Shown here: positions 26,194 through 38,851 of the stretch, piece by piece
Position numbering within the stretch: the first letter of the stretch is position 1
Layout of the letters: the number at the start of each line of letters is the position of its first letter
Source: Rallus limicola
Taxonomy: Eukaryota > Chordata > Aves > Gruiformes > Rallidae
Length of the DNA stretch: 64,000 nt
Direction: 5' to 3'
NCBI GenBank assembly: GCA_022605955.1
Contig: JAKCOZ010000003.1
Span: 47,740,179 to 47,804,178 of the forward strand
Program-made: the position numbers and the translations under genes
The notes under the pieces: generated by a model
The model's database searches: none
What the model was told of the DNA's origin: nothing
Seen by the model: the letters and a program-made list of their open reading frames with translations, nothing else

Positions 26194-26624
26194 CTTCAAA
26201 AAGTCCAGATATTTGGAAGGTATACAAATGTCTAGATCAAAATCAATTTTTGGTCTATAAGTCACTCTAGAAAAGCATGCCAAGAATATTAACTAAGCTA
26301 ATTTTTGTAGTTTTTCTGATTTTATCTCTCTTGGAAATGGTAGAAAAGCAGCCTTTGACATTTCCATTTGGAGTCCCACAAAAATCAAGGAAGTGGAAAG
26401 GCAAAGGAAACAATAAAAGTCATTGGTTGATTTGTTTGAGGTTTGGGAAGAGAATTACGGCAATTCATATCTTTGTCCACTTGCTCATCCCTAATTTAGG
26501 ACTCCTGTCAAGCTCAAGTTTTTTTTAAAGCACAGCCTCTAGTCAGCTCTTAGCCTCTCTGTGATACCTGCAGCGATAAGCAGTAGTTAGCTGAAGGTTA
26601 ACTGGGGCACTTGGGCTCTTATTT
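26194..26624. other. Spacer between two plus-strand LTRs
   Basis: This stretch of about 430 bp between same-orientation LTRs shows no retroviral internal sequence such as a primer-binding site or polypurine tract next to the LTR ends. Together with the separate flanking duplications this argues against one deleted provirus. Confidence 0.55.
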
Positions 26625-26629
26625 GCCCC

Positions 26630-27298
26630 AGTCCTGTTTTTTGGCTGGGATAGAGTTAATCTTCATGAGAAGCTGGGAAGGGACACAGCCAGGACTGGTG
26701 ACCCAAACTAGCCAAAGGGGTATTCACAGAATCTCATAATCACAGAAGGTTAGGGGGTGGAAGGGACCTTGAAAGATCATCTAGTCCAACCCCCTGCCAG
26801 AGCAGGATCATCTAGAGTAGGTTACACAGGAATGCATCCAGGTGGGTTTTGAATGTCTCCAGAGAAGGAGACTCCACAACCTCTTTGGGCAGCCTGTCGC
26901 AGTGCTCTGCCACCCTCACAGTGAAAAAGTTTCTCCTTATGTTCACATGGAATCCCCTATGCTCCAACTCCCATTCCTCTTTGTCCTAAATTCCATGCCA
27001 TATGACATCATGCTCAGTGTATAGAGGGGTTGGCCAGGGAGGAGGGGTCACTGCTCGAGAAGGACTGGGCATTGTACTCTGGGGGTGAGGAATTGGCATT
27101 GTGAATCACCTACTTCGTGTACTCCTATTATAAGTACTGTTCTTATTTCCCCCTCCCTGTACTGTCCTGGTAAACTGCCCTCATCCCAACCCACAGCGTT
27201 TTCCTTTGTTTCCCTATTCTTCTCCGTGTCCCACTGGAGGAGTGGGTGAGCAAGTGACTTTGCAGTGCTCAGATGCTGGCTGGGGTTGAACCATGACA
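26630..27298 (+). mobile_element. Solo ERV LTR, plus strand, interrupted by a CR1
   Basis: This is the same LTR family as the copy at 25635. The 5' part, 26630-26725, matches the LTR start (GGCTGGGATAGAGTTAATC), then jumps to AGCTGGGAAGGGACACAGCC, so roughly 150 bp of U3 is deleted. The 3' part, 26990-27298, resumes with CCATGCCATATGACATCATG and ends TTGAACCATGACA. A CR1 of 264 bp separates the parts. The outer flanks read GCCCC at 26625-26629 and GTCCC at 27299-27303, a plausible 5-bp target-site duplication with one mismatch. No coding remnant is present. Confidence 0.9.
26726..26989 (-). mobile_element. CR1 LINE, short, inserted in an LTR
   Basis: The plus strand begins ACAGAATCTCATAATCACAG and continues GGAAGGGACCTTGAAAGATC and TAGTCCAACCCCCTGCCAGA, the antisense of an avian CR1 3' end. 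It runs on to GAAAAAGTTTCTCCTTATG and stops at CCTCTTTGTCCTAA, leaving only the last 264 bp. ATTC occurs on both sides, at 26722-26725 and 26990-26993. Removing the insert and one ATTC restores the LTR reading TATTCCATGCC. The wording (AGAGTAGGTTACACAGGAA) differs from the CR1 at 19054, so this is a separate, apparently younger subfamily. Confidence 0.93.
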
Positions 27299-27303
27299 GT
27301 CCC

Positions 27304-28757
27304 TTCACGCTCTCTCTCCTCCCAGGTGTTTCCATGGAGCAGCTCCAGTCCTGTTTGACACCTCATGAGCTGAGAGCAACACCTTCAATCCAGGGACACT
27401 GCTCAGTCCAGAGGACATCAAAAACCTTCCAGCTGGCTGCACCCAACTTGCCTAAGACACTGAATCCTACCTCCAGGAGCACATTTTCCAGCCAGAACTT
27501 TTGCTTTTCCTTCCATATTTTCCTTTCTGCCAGACAACTTCCCTAAGAAAATAAGCATGCCATTATCTCCTCACCTTTCTTTGAATCCTGCCTTAAAGCT
27601 TGACTTTGCTCTGAAACCCACAAAAATCCTGGCACTGGGCAGATTGCCTGTTTGCAGACAACACAGCCATTTTTGCTGCCCAAAGTACAGCAGAGAGGAA
27701 GAGGAGGCCAACCCTTCTTTTGTGAGAGGCAGGGCTGGTGGGTAAGATCCTAGCACAGGCAAAACACAGGCTGCCTCCCCCTCGACTTCATCTCCTTGCC
27801 CAGGCCAAGCACCCGCAGCAGCAGCCTCTTTTGCAGAGCCTGTGAGGCACAAAGATGGTAGGAGATGTCAGCAGCACAGCCTGCAAAGCTGGGACATGCC
27901 CTGCACAGCAGAGCCACGGCTCAGGCCTCACCCCACAATGTGGTCAAAGCTTAGAAGTCACCCAACCCCTTCGATTTCTACAAGCCTTTTTTTCTTTATC
28001 CTTGCCTGATTTTTCCACACAGCTCTTCCTTAAGAACAGAGAGAGGTTAAAAATGTTTGTCAGAAAAGTTTTTTGATAGTCTGATCTGAAGCCCACTGGA
28101 ATTTCTCTACTGATCTCAGATAGGATTTTTGCAGGGGACCACAAATAATTTGCTGCCCCTGGGGATCCTATAAGGAGTTTTGCTCAGGGCATAAACATAA
28201 ATCGCCATGAACATGGCTTCCACTGAGATTGTACATATATCATTCCTAGCGAGTGCTGCCTGCGTCAATCACTCATTTAAAAAATCTTTAGTTTGGGCAA
28301 ATTTACATGCCAGGTGCAAGGCAGTCACACTTAGAGATAATGGAGAGTATATATTTTAATTTTATGCAATTTAAATATATGTCAGTATAAATTAAACAAA
28401 AAAACCAAAACTGTATCCTTCTTGGTTTCACACCCTCATGTTTAAAAGCCATGCAGTTGCCCCAGACTGAGAGGTGACTCTGTATTAATAAAGACGTAGA
28501 GTAACTCAAGCAGAAGTTGTAGGCTTTTCAGGGATACTTCACTGTTGACTGGACAGTGTGGTGGCCATTTGTGATACTGTTCACAATCCTTAGATTCACA
28601 GATATCAGTAACTGTGCATTAGAAATAATTTGCTTCTCATTCATCATGATCTGTGCTTCACAGACATCAGAATTTCACTCTCATCTCCCTTTTCTGAACT
28701 GCCGTCTGGAATTTATTTTCTTTAGTCTAGAGGCAGATGGTTGCTCTTAGACTCCTG
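27304..28757. other. Single-copy non-coding stretch
   Basis: I recognise no gene or repeat. Open frames at 27265-27852 overlap on both strands without recognisable content. Confidence 0.5.
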
Positions 28758-28832
28758 AAGCCCTTATGTGAACGCCCCACTGATTTCCATAGGGGATCTC
28801 CCTGGATGGAAAGCACGGGCTTTGATCTGCCA
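28758..28832. repeat. Possible ancient amniote CR1-type fragment
   Basis: GCCCCACTGATTTCCATAGG followed by TCTCCCTGGATG and GCTTTGATCTGC resembles an old dispersed repeat in which a 'CCATTGATTTCAATGG' phrase precedes a 'GGATTTGACC' phrase. The similarity is weak. Confidence 0.28.
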
Positions 28833-28899
28833 CAAGCAATGGGAAAGGGCAGAATCAATTACAAATTGTTTCCCTCTGCTTTACTAACCTCTAAACTTT

Positions 28900-28927
28900 G
28901 GGGTTGGAGGTGAGGGGCGTGGGGGGG
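28900..28927 (+). other. Potential G-quadruplex motif
   Basis: G tracts at 28900-28903, 28914-28917 and a seven-G tract at 28921-28927 (which can supply two tracts) are separated by loops of about ten, three and one bases. This fits a relaxed G-quadruplex pattern on the plus strand. Whether it folds is unknown. Confidence 0.4.
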
Positions 28928-30612
28928 ACACCAGCAGCCATCTGCAACAGCTATCATTATCCTTCTGCAGCAAGACAGAAATGTAGGCTGAGCCTCTCAT
29001 GGACCTCAAGCTTGCAATTGCTCTGTGAGAGGTGTTAGGGATGCCCCAGCCATGCAAAACATATCACCTAAACCAAACATATCCCCAAAGGTTTCACAGA
29101 GGTCACTACCACACCTACAAACCTGGTAAAAAACACAAACTGCTTCAGGGGACTTACAGTCCCAGGCTGAGCAGGGAGCTGCATTCGATTCTTGCTTCTG
29201 CAACCCCCAGGGACTTGGGACTAGTTGCCATACTTTTTCCATCAGTAAAACTGATTTCCATTGTTTTCCATTAAACTGGAGGAGAGGGTGAGGCGCTTTT
29301 GATCGAAGAGTAAAAATACATAATCATAGCCTGTGACAGTGAGAAAACTATGGATTTAATTAATTGTTTAACTCAAACAACTCTTTCTTTAGCAAGAAAC
29401 ATTTAATTTCAACATCCTCTAAATACACACCTTTGACTTTGTAGAAATCCTTTCTTTAGGTGTTTATATAAAGTTTATGTTTTGAAATGGTTAAAGGAAA
29501 AGAAATAGGATATATTTCCTGCTGAAGCAAAGCAAATAGTCTGCTGCATTTGACATGACTTTATTGTAACATTTTTGTTTCTATTCATACGAAAAACCCA
29601 CCTGCAGACCAGCTCACGCATATGCCTCTTCCCTCCTTAGCTGTACAGCTAAGGCAACAAGCGGCAGAAGCAGCAGCAGCACAGTGCTCCAGGAGCTGTC
29701 AGCCAGGTGAACACAGTCCTTGCACAACCAACCACGAGCAAAACACAGTTATCGGGGCTTGACAAACACAAACCCATAAAATTTAAACACAAAACCCAAA
29801 CAAAAATTCACATCCACAAATAAAATCAACAATGTATGCTTCATGGGAACAGTGGGGCAGAGAAAAGCATCATTGCAAAGGAACACGGTTTTCTAACTAA
29901 CATTTGGCATTAGGATCTAGAAGAATCAAGCTAGCAGCTAGCAATAAAAAGACTAAACTAAAAAGATCATGAAATAGAGATTCCTAGGTCACTGATATTA
30001 AGCAAAATGGTAAAAAAGGGTGCAGAAATTCAGTGTTTCTCCTTTTAATGCTTTTAGTCTAAATGTAAAAGATTGGATTACTACACAGATCAACAATTCC
30101 GTATTTTATTTCTTAGTGATCTCAGGCAATGCATAACTTACACAAGTGTAGGAAAGGTAAGGATGTCTCAGACCTCACGAGCTGAAAAGAGGATAAAATG
30201 AAAAGTAAGAAGAAAGGATAAGGTACAGCATGCCGAGCAGGCAAGAGAGGGTGAAGGGAAACAGATTTTCTGTCTATTGCTTTTCCCACTTATAATTTAA
30301 ACAACTAATCGTGTTTCCTCAAAAGTTAGGGAAATCATAGTTTCTAGCTGGTTTATCTTGAAACTATAAATAAAGTAATTTTCAGGAAAAAATATTTTTA
30401 TTATATAACTTTGTATCTGTGAAAAGATTTTTTTCAATTCTGGACTCTATTTTTGAAAGACATGGAAAAATATGAAAACTAATAACCCCTGATATTGGTA
30501 TTCTACGAGTTCTATACTTGTGAGATTTCCCCCCCACCCCTGTAGGGCTACGCCTCTGTTTTGAAACCTGCAAGCCCTTTCCTACCTATCTTTAAGCACA
30601 GTAGATATGTGC
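28928..30612. other. Single-copy non-coding stretch
   Basis: I see no gene or transposon. The sequence is AT-rich from 29300 to 30400, with an A/C-rich run at about 29763-29820. Confidence 0.5.
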
Positions 30613-30632
30613 GTGTGTGTGTGTGTGTGTGT
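30613..30632. repeat. (GT)n microsatellite
   Basis: This is ten perfect GT units, preceded by an imperfect GTGC unit at 30609. It is likely length-polymorphic. Confidence 0.92.
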
Positions 30633-33034
30633 TTATTTTGGCCTATGGCTACACGGAAAGGAAATTAAAAATTTTATTGAAAAATCTCTCTTATAATAGT
30701 GCCATTTTAGGGGATTTTTTTTTCCTTTTCACTGGATAATCCTATCTATTTGATGGTGAAGACCTTGTGCTGGAAATGCCTGAGAAGGTGCATCTGTATT
30801 GATTAGCTAAAGGTAAGGAAAAACACCAAGTCTTCCTGGAAGCCACAGCCAGTGTTTTCGTGCACTCTACTTTGAACAGCGGCTTCTAAAAGATTAGTGT
30901 GCACTGTTGCACAGTTTGTACTAAGCTAATCCTGTGGGAATACATTTGGTTTTGGTTCCCAAATACTCAATGCATAATTCAAGTCTCCACCGCTTTCCAA
31001 AGCAAACGAGCTGGTGCTTCTATCCAGCACTGGATCTTGCACCCTGGGGTGCCCAGTGGGGTGCTCCGCTCCGGCACAGTGTGCACGTATGCCCAGGGAT
31101 GGCAGGGAAGACAGAGGTATGCAGTGGCTCCTTTCCTCTTGCTTTCTAAGTGGGCATAATTGCCACGGCTGGTGCTGCGGTGGGATGCACAGGGTGGGAT
31201 GAGGATGTGGGACAGTATGGGGAGGATGGGGGCTTCAGTCATAAAGAGAGCACCTGTTGCAAACGCATGCACACAGAAATACCATGAAACAGGCTGTCTG
31301 GGGTATTTTGCCTTTAGTTTCATGTTTTAAAGAACAAGAGACATTATCTGAACGGGTTTAAGTAACAACACAGCTGTGAACTCAGTATGCTCAGGAGGCT
31401 TAAGTAATATAAACCTACAACATGACATTCACAGTGACCCTCTAAATAATTTTCAGTTCATAGCAATTAATTCACAGGTGTCAGGCATTTGCTAATGTAA
31501 ATGGGTTTCAAGTAATTAAAGACCACAGTTCAATATTTGAGCTCAGTAGAGCAATTATGGTCACAATGGCACAGACAAAATCCTGACTGCAAAGTAAAAA
31601 AGCCTTTGCGGTGTTTTATTCTGCATAAAGCAAAGCCGGGGCCATGGCATGCAAAAAATGATCCAACAAAACACTGGACATACACTGACTCATCAGTCAG
31701 TAGCTCTGTCCCACCACAGAGACAGCATTTAGCAGGGCCCCTGATCTCCATTGGTGTGATCAGCAGTACCCTGTTCCCCACGCTTGTTGCTTCCCATGGG
31801 CACGCTTGCCATTCTGGGGAAGGGGCTGCCTCTTTAGCCTGGGCCTCCACAGGTGCAGGGGTCCCCTCATAGCAATGAAGCCCAAGGGCAGCATGTGGGG
31901 CTGGTAGAAGAGCCATAGCATGGTCCCTGGTCAGCCAGCTCAACCCAACACTTCCCCAGGGCTCAGGGACACTGTGCTGACACTGGCTGCTGCAAAGAGA
32001 GGTGGCTCTGGCCCACTGCTCCCACCTCCTACCTGTGCCAGGGCTACCAAGACAGTAGCTGTGCCCATAGTCACAGCAGTGAGCTGATCTGGCAGAAAAG
32101 TAACTGGGAGTAAACCCAAAGCTTCATTTTCAATCAAACCCGGTCTCAAAACCAGTCTGCTAGGGAATGGTATGAATACAGTGCCAAACAAAAGATGCAA
32201 TGACAACTGAGGTTAAAGGAAGGAACGCTTTCTGAAGCAGCAGCACCATAACATCAGCATAAAGTGATTGTTAGGTTATTCATAGAGGTAGGGACAAATG
32301 CTTATCTAACCTCACTCTGCAGTATATGGATGGATCATGAAGTGTAAGAACAACCAGGCAGTAACATTAGGGGTGTTTTGATGGACTCCCTAATGATCTG
32401 GGTTCTGTACCTGGCTCTTCTCCACCTCACTGCGGTGGACCAAGCTGTCCAGGGCCTTTGAGCATCTCCAAGGCTGGGGATGCCAGCCCTCTCTGGCAGA
32501 GGTTCTGACAGAGACACTTCAACTATCATAAATCCCTCCAAATGCCAAAGGGGCTAAGAATGTAGAGAGCTCTGGGACAAAATTTGGAGTTTAAACACAT
32601 AAACCAGGGCTGGCAATGAAGTCTTAATCCAGCTTGGTGCCAGCCAGTATGCAGGAAGGCAACTGTGCCTGTCAAAATCTGAGAAATCTGATTTTCCGAA
32701 CAGATACGGTTTCTGTTAGCTGGAGGTATAGCGGGAGGCCTGGAGCTCCCTCTCTCTCCCTTCTCAACCCCAGGCCTTGTGCCTGAAGTCGGTGTTAAGC
32801 CTGAGCAGATGGTTGTCTCACCTGGTTGGCCCTTTCCCTCCCACCAAAAACATCACCTGTGTGCAGAGTACCATGCTGCAGCCACTGGCCCAGACATGGG
32901 GTAGAAACCTGCTGGCTTTTTACTTTTCCTGCAGAAACCTTTCTAGAAGAGCAGCTGGTAGCACACAATGGCAGCTCCCCACACCCTGAAGAGACACTTC
33001 TTTGCCCACCAAAGAAAGCCACAAGGGCGGTTCC
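30633..33034. other. Single-copy non-coding stretch
   Basis: I recognise nothing here. Open frames of up to 137 codons at 30899-31943 occur on both strands over the same DNA and show no domain. Confidence 0.5.
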
Positions 33035-33049
33035 TTTTTTTTTTTTTTT
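33035..33049. repeat. Poly-T run
   Basis: A run of 15 T. On the minus strand it reads as poly-A, but no retrotransposed gene copy with a stop codon and poly-A signal is recognisable next to it. Confidence 0.85.
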
Positions 33050-36000
33050 AAGAAGGTTCATTTAGATCATGTTCCAAAAGGGGCACCAAGGTGCTGGGCT
33101 TCAAATGGGAGTCATGCAAGAAGATGTCAGAAAAGACTACTGAAAATGCAGAAGGAACCAAGAATTAAGAAAACAGAGTAAATTCTGAGGGATTGCAGGC
33201 TTATTTCTACCTAAATAAACAGGGACCATGTTGCTGGCTTCAGAGAATCCAGACTTTCACCCAAGCACTGGTGCTGCCAGGGGAAGGGATAGCAGAAAGA
33301 TTTCATTATCCAAATAATCAGGGTGATCCAGTTTCTTAATTTTCTTCAAACTAGAGGCCAATGTTCAAATAATTAAAAGGCTGTTATGCATCGGTCATCG
33401 TGATCTGTAGCTCATGTTTTTCAGAGTTCAATCAAGCTGCTTTTAAATCAGTCAACAGACTTCTTGCTGGCTGCTGGAGCATGTCTCCCTACCTGTTTCA
33501 AGAGAACATTTTACCCTGCTTTCATCTGCAAGGTCTCTTAATGCAGCTTGTACTGCATACCTATTCCAACTGCTTCTAAGTATTCAGAAAGGAAAACAAC
33601 ATTTATGGTAGCAACAAGACATTAAAAGAGGAATTAGAAACAAGTGACTGCCTCTGTAACTCCCTATAGCTCCCTAGTCTCCTCCAGAGGTGGGAAGCTT
33701 TCTAAGGGCTCTATTTCAATCTCAGCAACAGCTGCCTTATAGGGGCTGAACACAGTAACACAAAGGCAAAGTTTTCCTTTTGCTAACAGAAGAGAGATTT
33801 CAAAATTGTTGCTTCTGCAAGTAGCAGTCCTTTGACCTTCAAAAAAACATATGTAAAATTGCTGCAGATTCTTTTCCCAGGTACACATCTAAGTGGGCAG
33901 ATTTTCAAAGCAGGGAAAGCTTTGGGCTGTAATGTAGTGCAGTGAGAACTGCTGCAAATTGTCATCCGAGATGTATTCAGCACCATGCATACACAACGGG
34001 TTTCTGAGAAAAATGTTTGCTATTAAATGTAATTAATACCTACCTAATCATTAATGCATAATAACTCTCACCATATAATAGCAATTCTAGATTTCTCATT
34101 ATTAATTACCCTACAGAAGGGATGACCAGGAGATATCACTGATGTCAACAATTTAATGTGATTCAAATACACATGAATAATGAGAATGTTCACGATAATA
34201 TTGTACAATAAGCTTTTTCATATGAATCAGGGGAAAAAGGAGAAAAAAACCCCAGGACTATTTTGTAGCATCAGCCACGTATTTGGTAACAGGGGTTAAT
34301 CAGAAGCTTCCCAGCTGGCTGGCTGTTTCCTGACCGTCCATTACAGATTTATTTCTCCCTCTTCCTTCCAAGGTGCTGGCCTCTCCACTCTGGACTGCTG
34401 TGCTGGACAGACTAGTTAAGATATTTGGCAATTTCCAAGTGACTATTAAATTACCCATGCATATTTTTTAACCAAGTTATAAAATACAGTTGCTGGGCAA
34501 TATCCAGCAGAACACAGAAGACTGATAATAAATTGCAGATCCTGTGTCACTAGTTCAAAAATCCAACCCTGGCAGTAAGATAGGCTAATTTTCTGACAGT
34601 TGTTTTCACAGCCTTTTTAACCCAAAGGAGCAGGGAGCGGCAGAGCATGCATCCCTGTGCTGGAGCTGGGCAAGTAGGTTGCCCCATTGGCACAGTGGCT
34701 GCCTGCTCCACAGCACCAATGAAGGAAATGGAAAAGTCTTTGAACAAACACTCTAAGAAATGGGATAATTCTGCATCCACTGGGAATGGGGTTGGAGTTC
34801 AAAAAGAAAGGATTGTTGGGGGTTTTTTTTGGGGGGGAGGATATTTTTGCAAATGTTGTTGCTCTATTTGACATTACCCAAATACTGTCAGTTTTTCACT
34901 AGCTTTGGAGGGTTTGGTTGTTGGGGTTTATTGTACTCACCTCTTTATCTTACCACAAGAAAAGTTCAAAGAAAGGAGAGGTGGAGAAGTGAAGCAAAAA
35001 GAATTTTGATTTACTTGAAAGAAACACCCAATATTCCCAGCAAAATTTTTTTTTTCCCTCAAAAACTGTTGTATGAACCTCATTGGTAGCTCTTCTTACA
35101 ACTATCGGATTCCCCCCAAAAAGAAGAAAGCCAGAGCTTATTGCTGTACCAAAAGCAGTAGGGCACTAGTCTCTGACCTAGCAATTTCACCATCACCAGG
35201 GTCTCCTGATGTGTCCGTTGCTACAGCATGACTTTACCATGGGCACGGTGCTGCCAATACCCATGTTTTGCCATCCTGCTATGAAATGTAACTCCTGCTA
35301 GCAAAGCCCCTACTAGCAAAAAGCAGTGCAACCTCCCATTCAAATGTTGATATTACTTTTGCCAAGCATGAACATGAATATTTGCTCTGAGTTCTGCCTT
35401 GTCTGCCCTGTAATTCCTTTTCTGCTGTGCATGAAATTCAGAATTCATTTTCTGTGTGGCCCATATTTGGTCCCATGTTCCCCTTTCCAGTGAGGATGGC
35501 CCAGCCTGAGCCCAGCATGATAGCCCAGCCCACTTCAGCAAGCACCAGGTGAGACAGCAGACCTCCTTCCCAGTGGCAAGTGACCTCCTCCCATGAGGGA
35601 ATGGTCCTGCGGCAGTCAGCATGACTTTCATCAGTGAGAACAGCCACCATGCTCTGGGCTTACTGCATTGCCATTGTGCCACGGTGTAGACAGCACTGCT
35701 GAGCAGTGAGAAGTTTGAGGACCACTACAGCTGAAAGCCCCATCTGACGGGTTTTCATTGCCATTAAGAGGACTAAAATTTTGACTACATGTAGATTTCT
35801 GTGAAGTTTGAGACCCAAGTCACACCAAATCTGCCACAGTCATGGGGTAGCAGGAAGAAGGCAAACAAGGGAGCAGGGAGAGTGACCATAAAAAGGAAGA
35901 GATGGCAAAGACAAACATTAATAAAGAAAATTTCTACATACAGACTTTGCACCCATTCAAGCTAGTGAATGTGCTTATACTGTGTATAAGCACTCTTGCT

Positions 36001-38850
36001 CCAGTTTAAAAGTGTCTTTGTCCACTTTAAGCTTAAACCTGTTCCAAATCAGCTAATGCAAAGCTGAGATAAACCTGGATTAAATCAAGACTGGAATGTA
36101 CGGAGGACTACTTGGAAATTGTGTCCCAAGGCACACGCTTACTTCAGCTGGCTGAAGTACTGATTTATATGATGGTGTTTCAGAATGGAAAGTACGTATT
36201 AATAGAAAAGGCATATCAACATTTAATTGAATCTACAGGACATTTTGGAAGACCTTTCTTCAGTTGTTTTTTATAAAGCTTTTCATGAGATTGCAATCCT
36301 TGAGAAATGCTAGGAGCAAGAAAAATACAAAATGATACTAAAATGATGGCAATAGTTGTATCTGTATGAGAACAAAGAGCTGCATGCAACCTGAATGTTA
36401 GAGGATAAAAAAAATGGACCTGATTTTTTTGTAATTTTCATGCCAAAAAAGCTCCAGATATTTTCCCCTTAATAACCAGCATTTACAATAACAAGAACAT
36501 GCCTGGGAAAGAAAATACCCTGGAGTGCTATGGGTGGCTTTATAAAACCTAAAAGAACAGATAATAACTCGTAGCTTGGCACCTGGGGAAACAAGACAGG
36601 CTTTCTGGACCCTCTGCCGTGGACCCATGACCACTCACACCAATGCCCATATTGTTCAGCGTCCCGGTGCGAGGTGCCCAGCTGCCTGGTCTGAGGTAGG
36701 TGGCTTCAACTCGGCTCTGGTTCGCAGCAGTCATGACCTATGTACGACGAACTTAATGGCCTGATTTCAACTGCAAATGGAGTTGTGCTGTCTGGGTTGC
36801 AAAACATGCTTCCATTTATGTTGGAAGGTTTACCAGAGAGATTAGTTGAATAGCCAAAGACTGGCTTTATCATCTTTTCACAGAGTGTACCCTTCCCTGC
36901 TGGGAGCACGGCGACAAGGAAACAGAAGAGGTTTGCACTTTCTGTTCTAATACTGTAAAAAAAACCTCCAGGGGAAGGACACAGGCAAACAACCCCCCTT
37001 GGTCTCCTTCAGATGAGGAGACAGAAAGGTCAATCGAGATTATATTGAGCTTCATTTCAGGGCTGCAAGACATGCTGTTCATATCATTAATCCTGCATGT
37101 CTCTTTCTATGCCCCAGACCTGCTTGGTATTCATTCCACTTGCAAAGAATAACCACAATTTTAAGCCAAGACACACAAATCACAACTATTAGTTACCTTA
37201 TTTCAAGTTAATGTTGTTCCAGAGTTAATAATCTTTTATCTGGATATTTATAAAATTGCCAGTAATAACGCTACCAATAGACTTCAGCATTTTAACGTCC
37301 AATTCTCAGAGCACCACTAAGAGAGATTCCTGTGAGAAAATAACCTGTAATTAGGTTGGCGAGGTAAAATTGTGGGGAAACCTACAATAGCATGATCTAG
37401 TTGATGTCTGTGGCCTCATGCCACTGTGGTAGGGCTGCAGTGAGAAGATTTGAAGAATTCAGACTTTTCCTGTCTTTAGCAATGTCCCGCTCCATCTACA
37501 CAACAAGCTGCCATCCACTGAGTCCACCAGCATTTTGAAATGAACAAATGTATGCAAGAGAAAAATCTGGGACTGGTTGAAAGTTCATGGAAAGCAATTA
37601 TAAGGGACTTCTTGGTAACTTCAGCCTTGGTTACCTTCTAACTTCACTTCTAGGAGAGGATATGTAGTTGTTCTATTTCCAGCTCCTGAAGCTATTTCAC
37701 AATTTTTGATTTGCAAAATTAGAAATTAATGAAGTATGCTGGCATTAGGAGGAGTCCTAAAGAGAAAAATTCAGCAATAAAAGGCTGGTAATTGCCACTG
37801 AACAAGGAACTGATGGATAGCACACCACGCTGGTTGCTGGTAGGTAGGCAAAGTGACTCATGAAGTAGGCTATATAAAGGGATGAGTAATCAATGAAAAA
37901 CAGAGAGAAAGAACAAATTGTCTCTCATGAGAAAGGCAGCTGCTGCCAGGGATCACCCATCTAGGGGACAGAAGCAGTAATGAAAAAAATGGTTGGAGCA
38001 GAATAAAGAAAGATAATGAAGAAAGCAACAGAGCAGCAGTTCCCAGTCACAACTTGTTCAAGAACTAGCATCACTCACAGCCACCACAGCACTTCCTCTC
38101 CACGGGCAGGGGAGAAGGCAGTTGGTTCTTTGAGCAACATGCTCTGACCCATCTTTCACATCCACATCAGCATGCATAGGGCTTGGGGACAAAGAGCCCA
38201 CTGCAGATGGTAGCTAGGGGTACATCTGTTCCAGGCCCATGGGTAATGCCAATCAGATGGTGCAGACTGGGAAGTCAAGAGGAGAACAGAGTATTTTGAG
38301 TCAGAAATACTGTCATGGTGTTGGGATGTCGGAGCACAAACATCCACGTCATCAGCTGTCCCCACAGAGGGCAGCAGAGCTCAGAGGTACTGAGGGGGTT
38401 CTTCCCAGACCCCAGTAAAGCAGCCATGTGCTCCAGTGCCATTTCCCCTGCTCCACGAAGCATGGCTGCCGTGCACTTCCCTGGCTGCACAATCAGCAGC
38501 AGGGGAGCCTGCCACTCCCTCTGTGCACACCCGGAGCTGGGGGAAGGTGAAACTGGTCTGCCTGATAAGGGAGATCCCACACAGTGCTGGGACAGGCCAG
38601 CACAAGCACACGGATCCGGAAGCAGTTGTGTCCCACTGTGAGATATGGCGTGCTGAAACTTTTCCCTTATTTGGATAGGTATGGTCCATTTACACATTAA
38701 ATGAAAGCCAGACCATCTCTCTTCTGACCGTGATGATTGAATCGCAGTCAATAACAGAGAAGGAGAATACTCTGGCACTTCAGCCCTCTGATATGTTGTT
38801 TACCCAATTCTCAGACTCTGCTACATCTGAAGCTATCCCCCCACCCCTAT

Positions 38851-38851
<1 letters not shown>
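33050..38851. other. Single-copy non-coding stretch with AT-rich blocks
   Basis: I see no gene. AT-rich, CpG-poor blocks at about 34020-34215 and 37195-37375 carry several ATTA/TAAT words and are listed as candidate conserved elements. A T8-G7 run lies at 34823-34837. Confidence 0.5.

Noticed and set aside
26842..27024. 60-codon plus-strand open frame
   Set aside because: It spans the antisense CR1 and runs into the LTR, so it is a chimera of two repeats.
25635..27298. A single ERV provirus with two LTRs and a short internal part
   Set aside because: Each LTR has its own flanking short duplication and the spacer lacks retroviral sequence next to either LTR.
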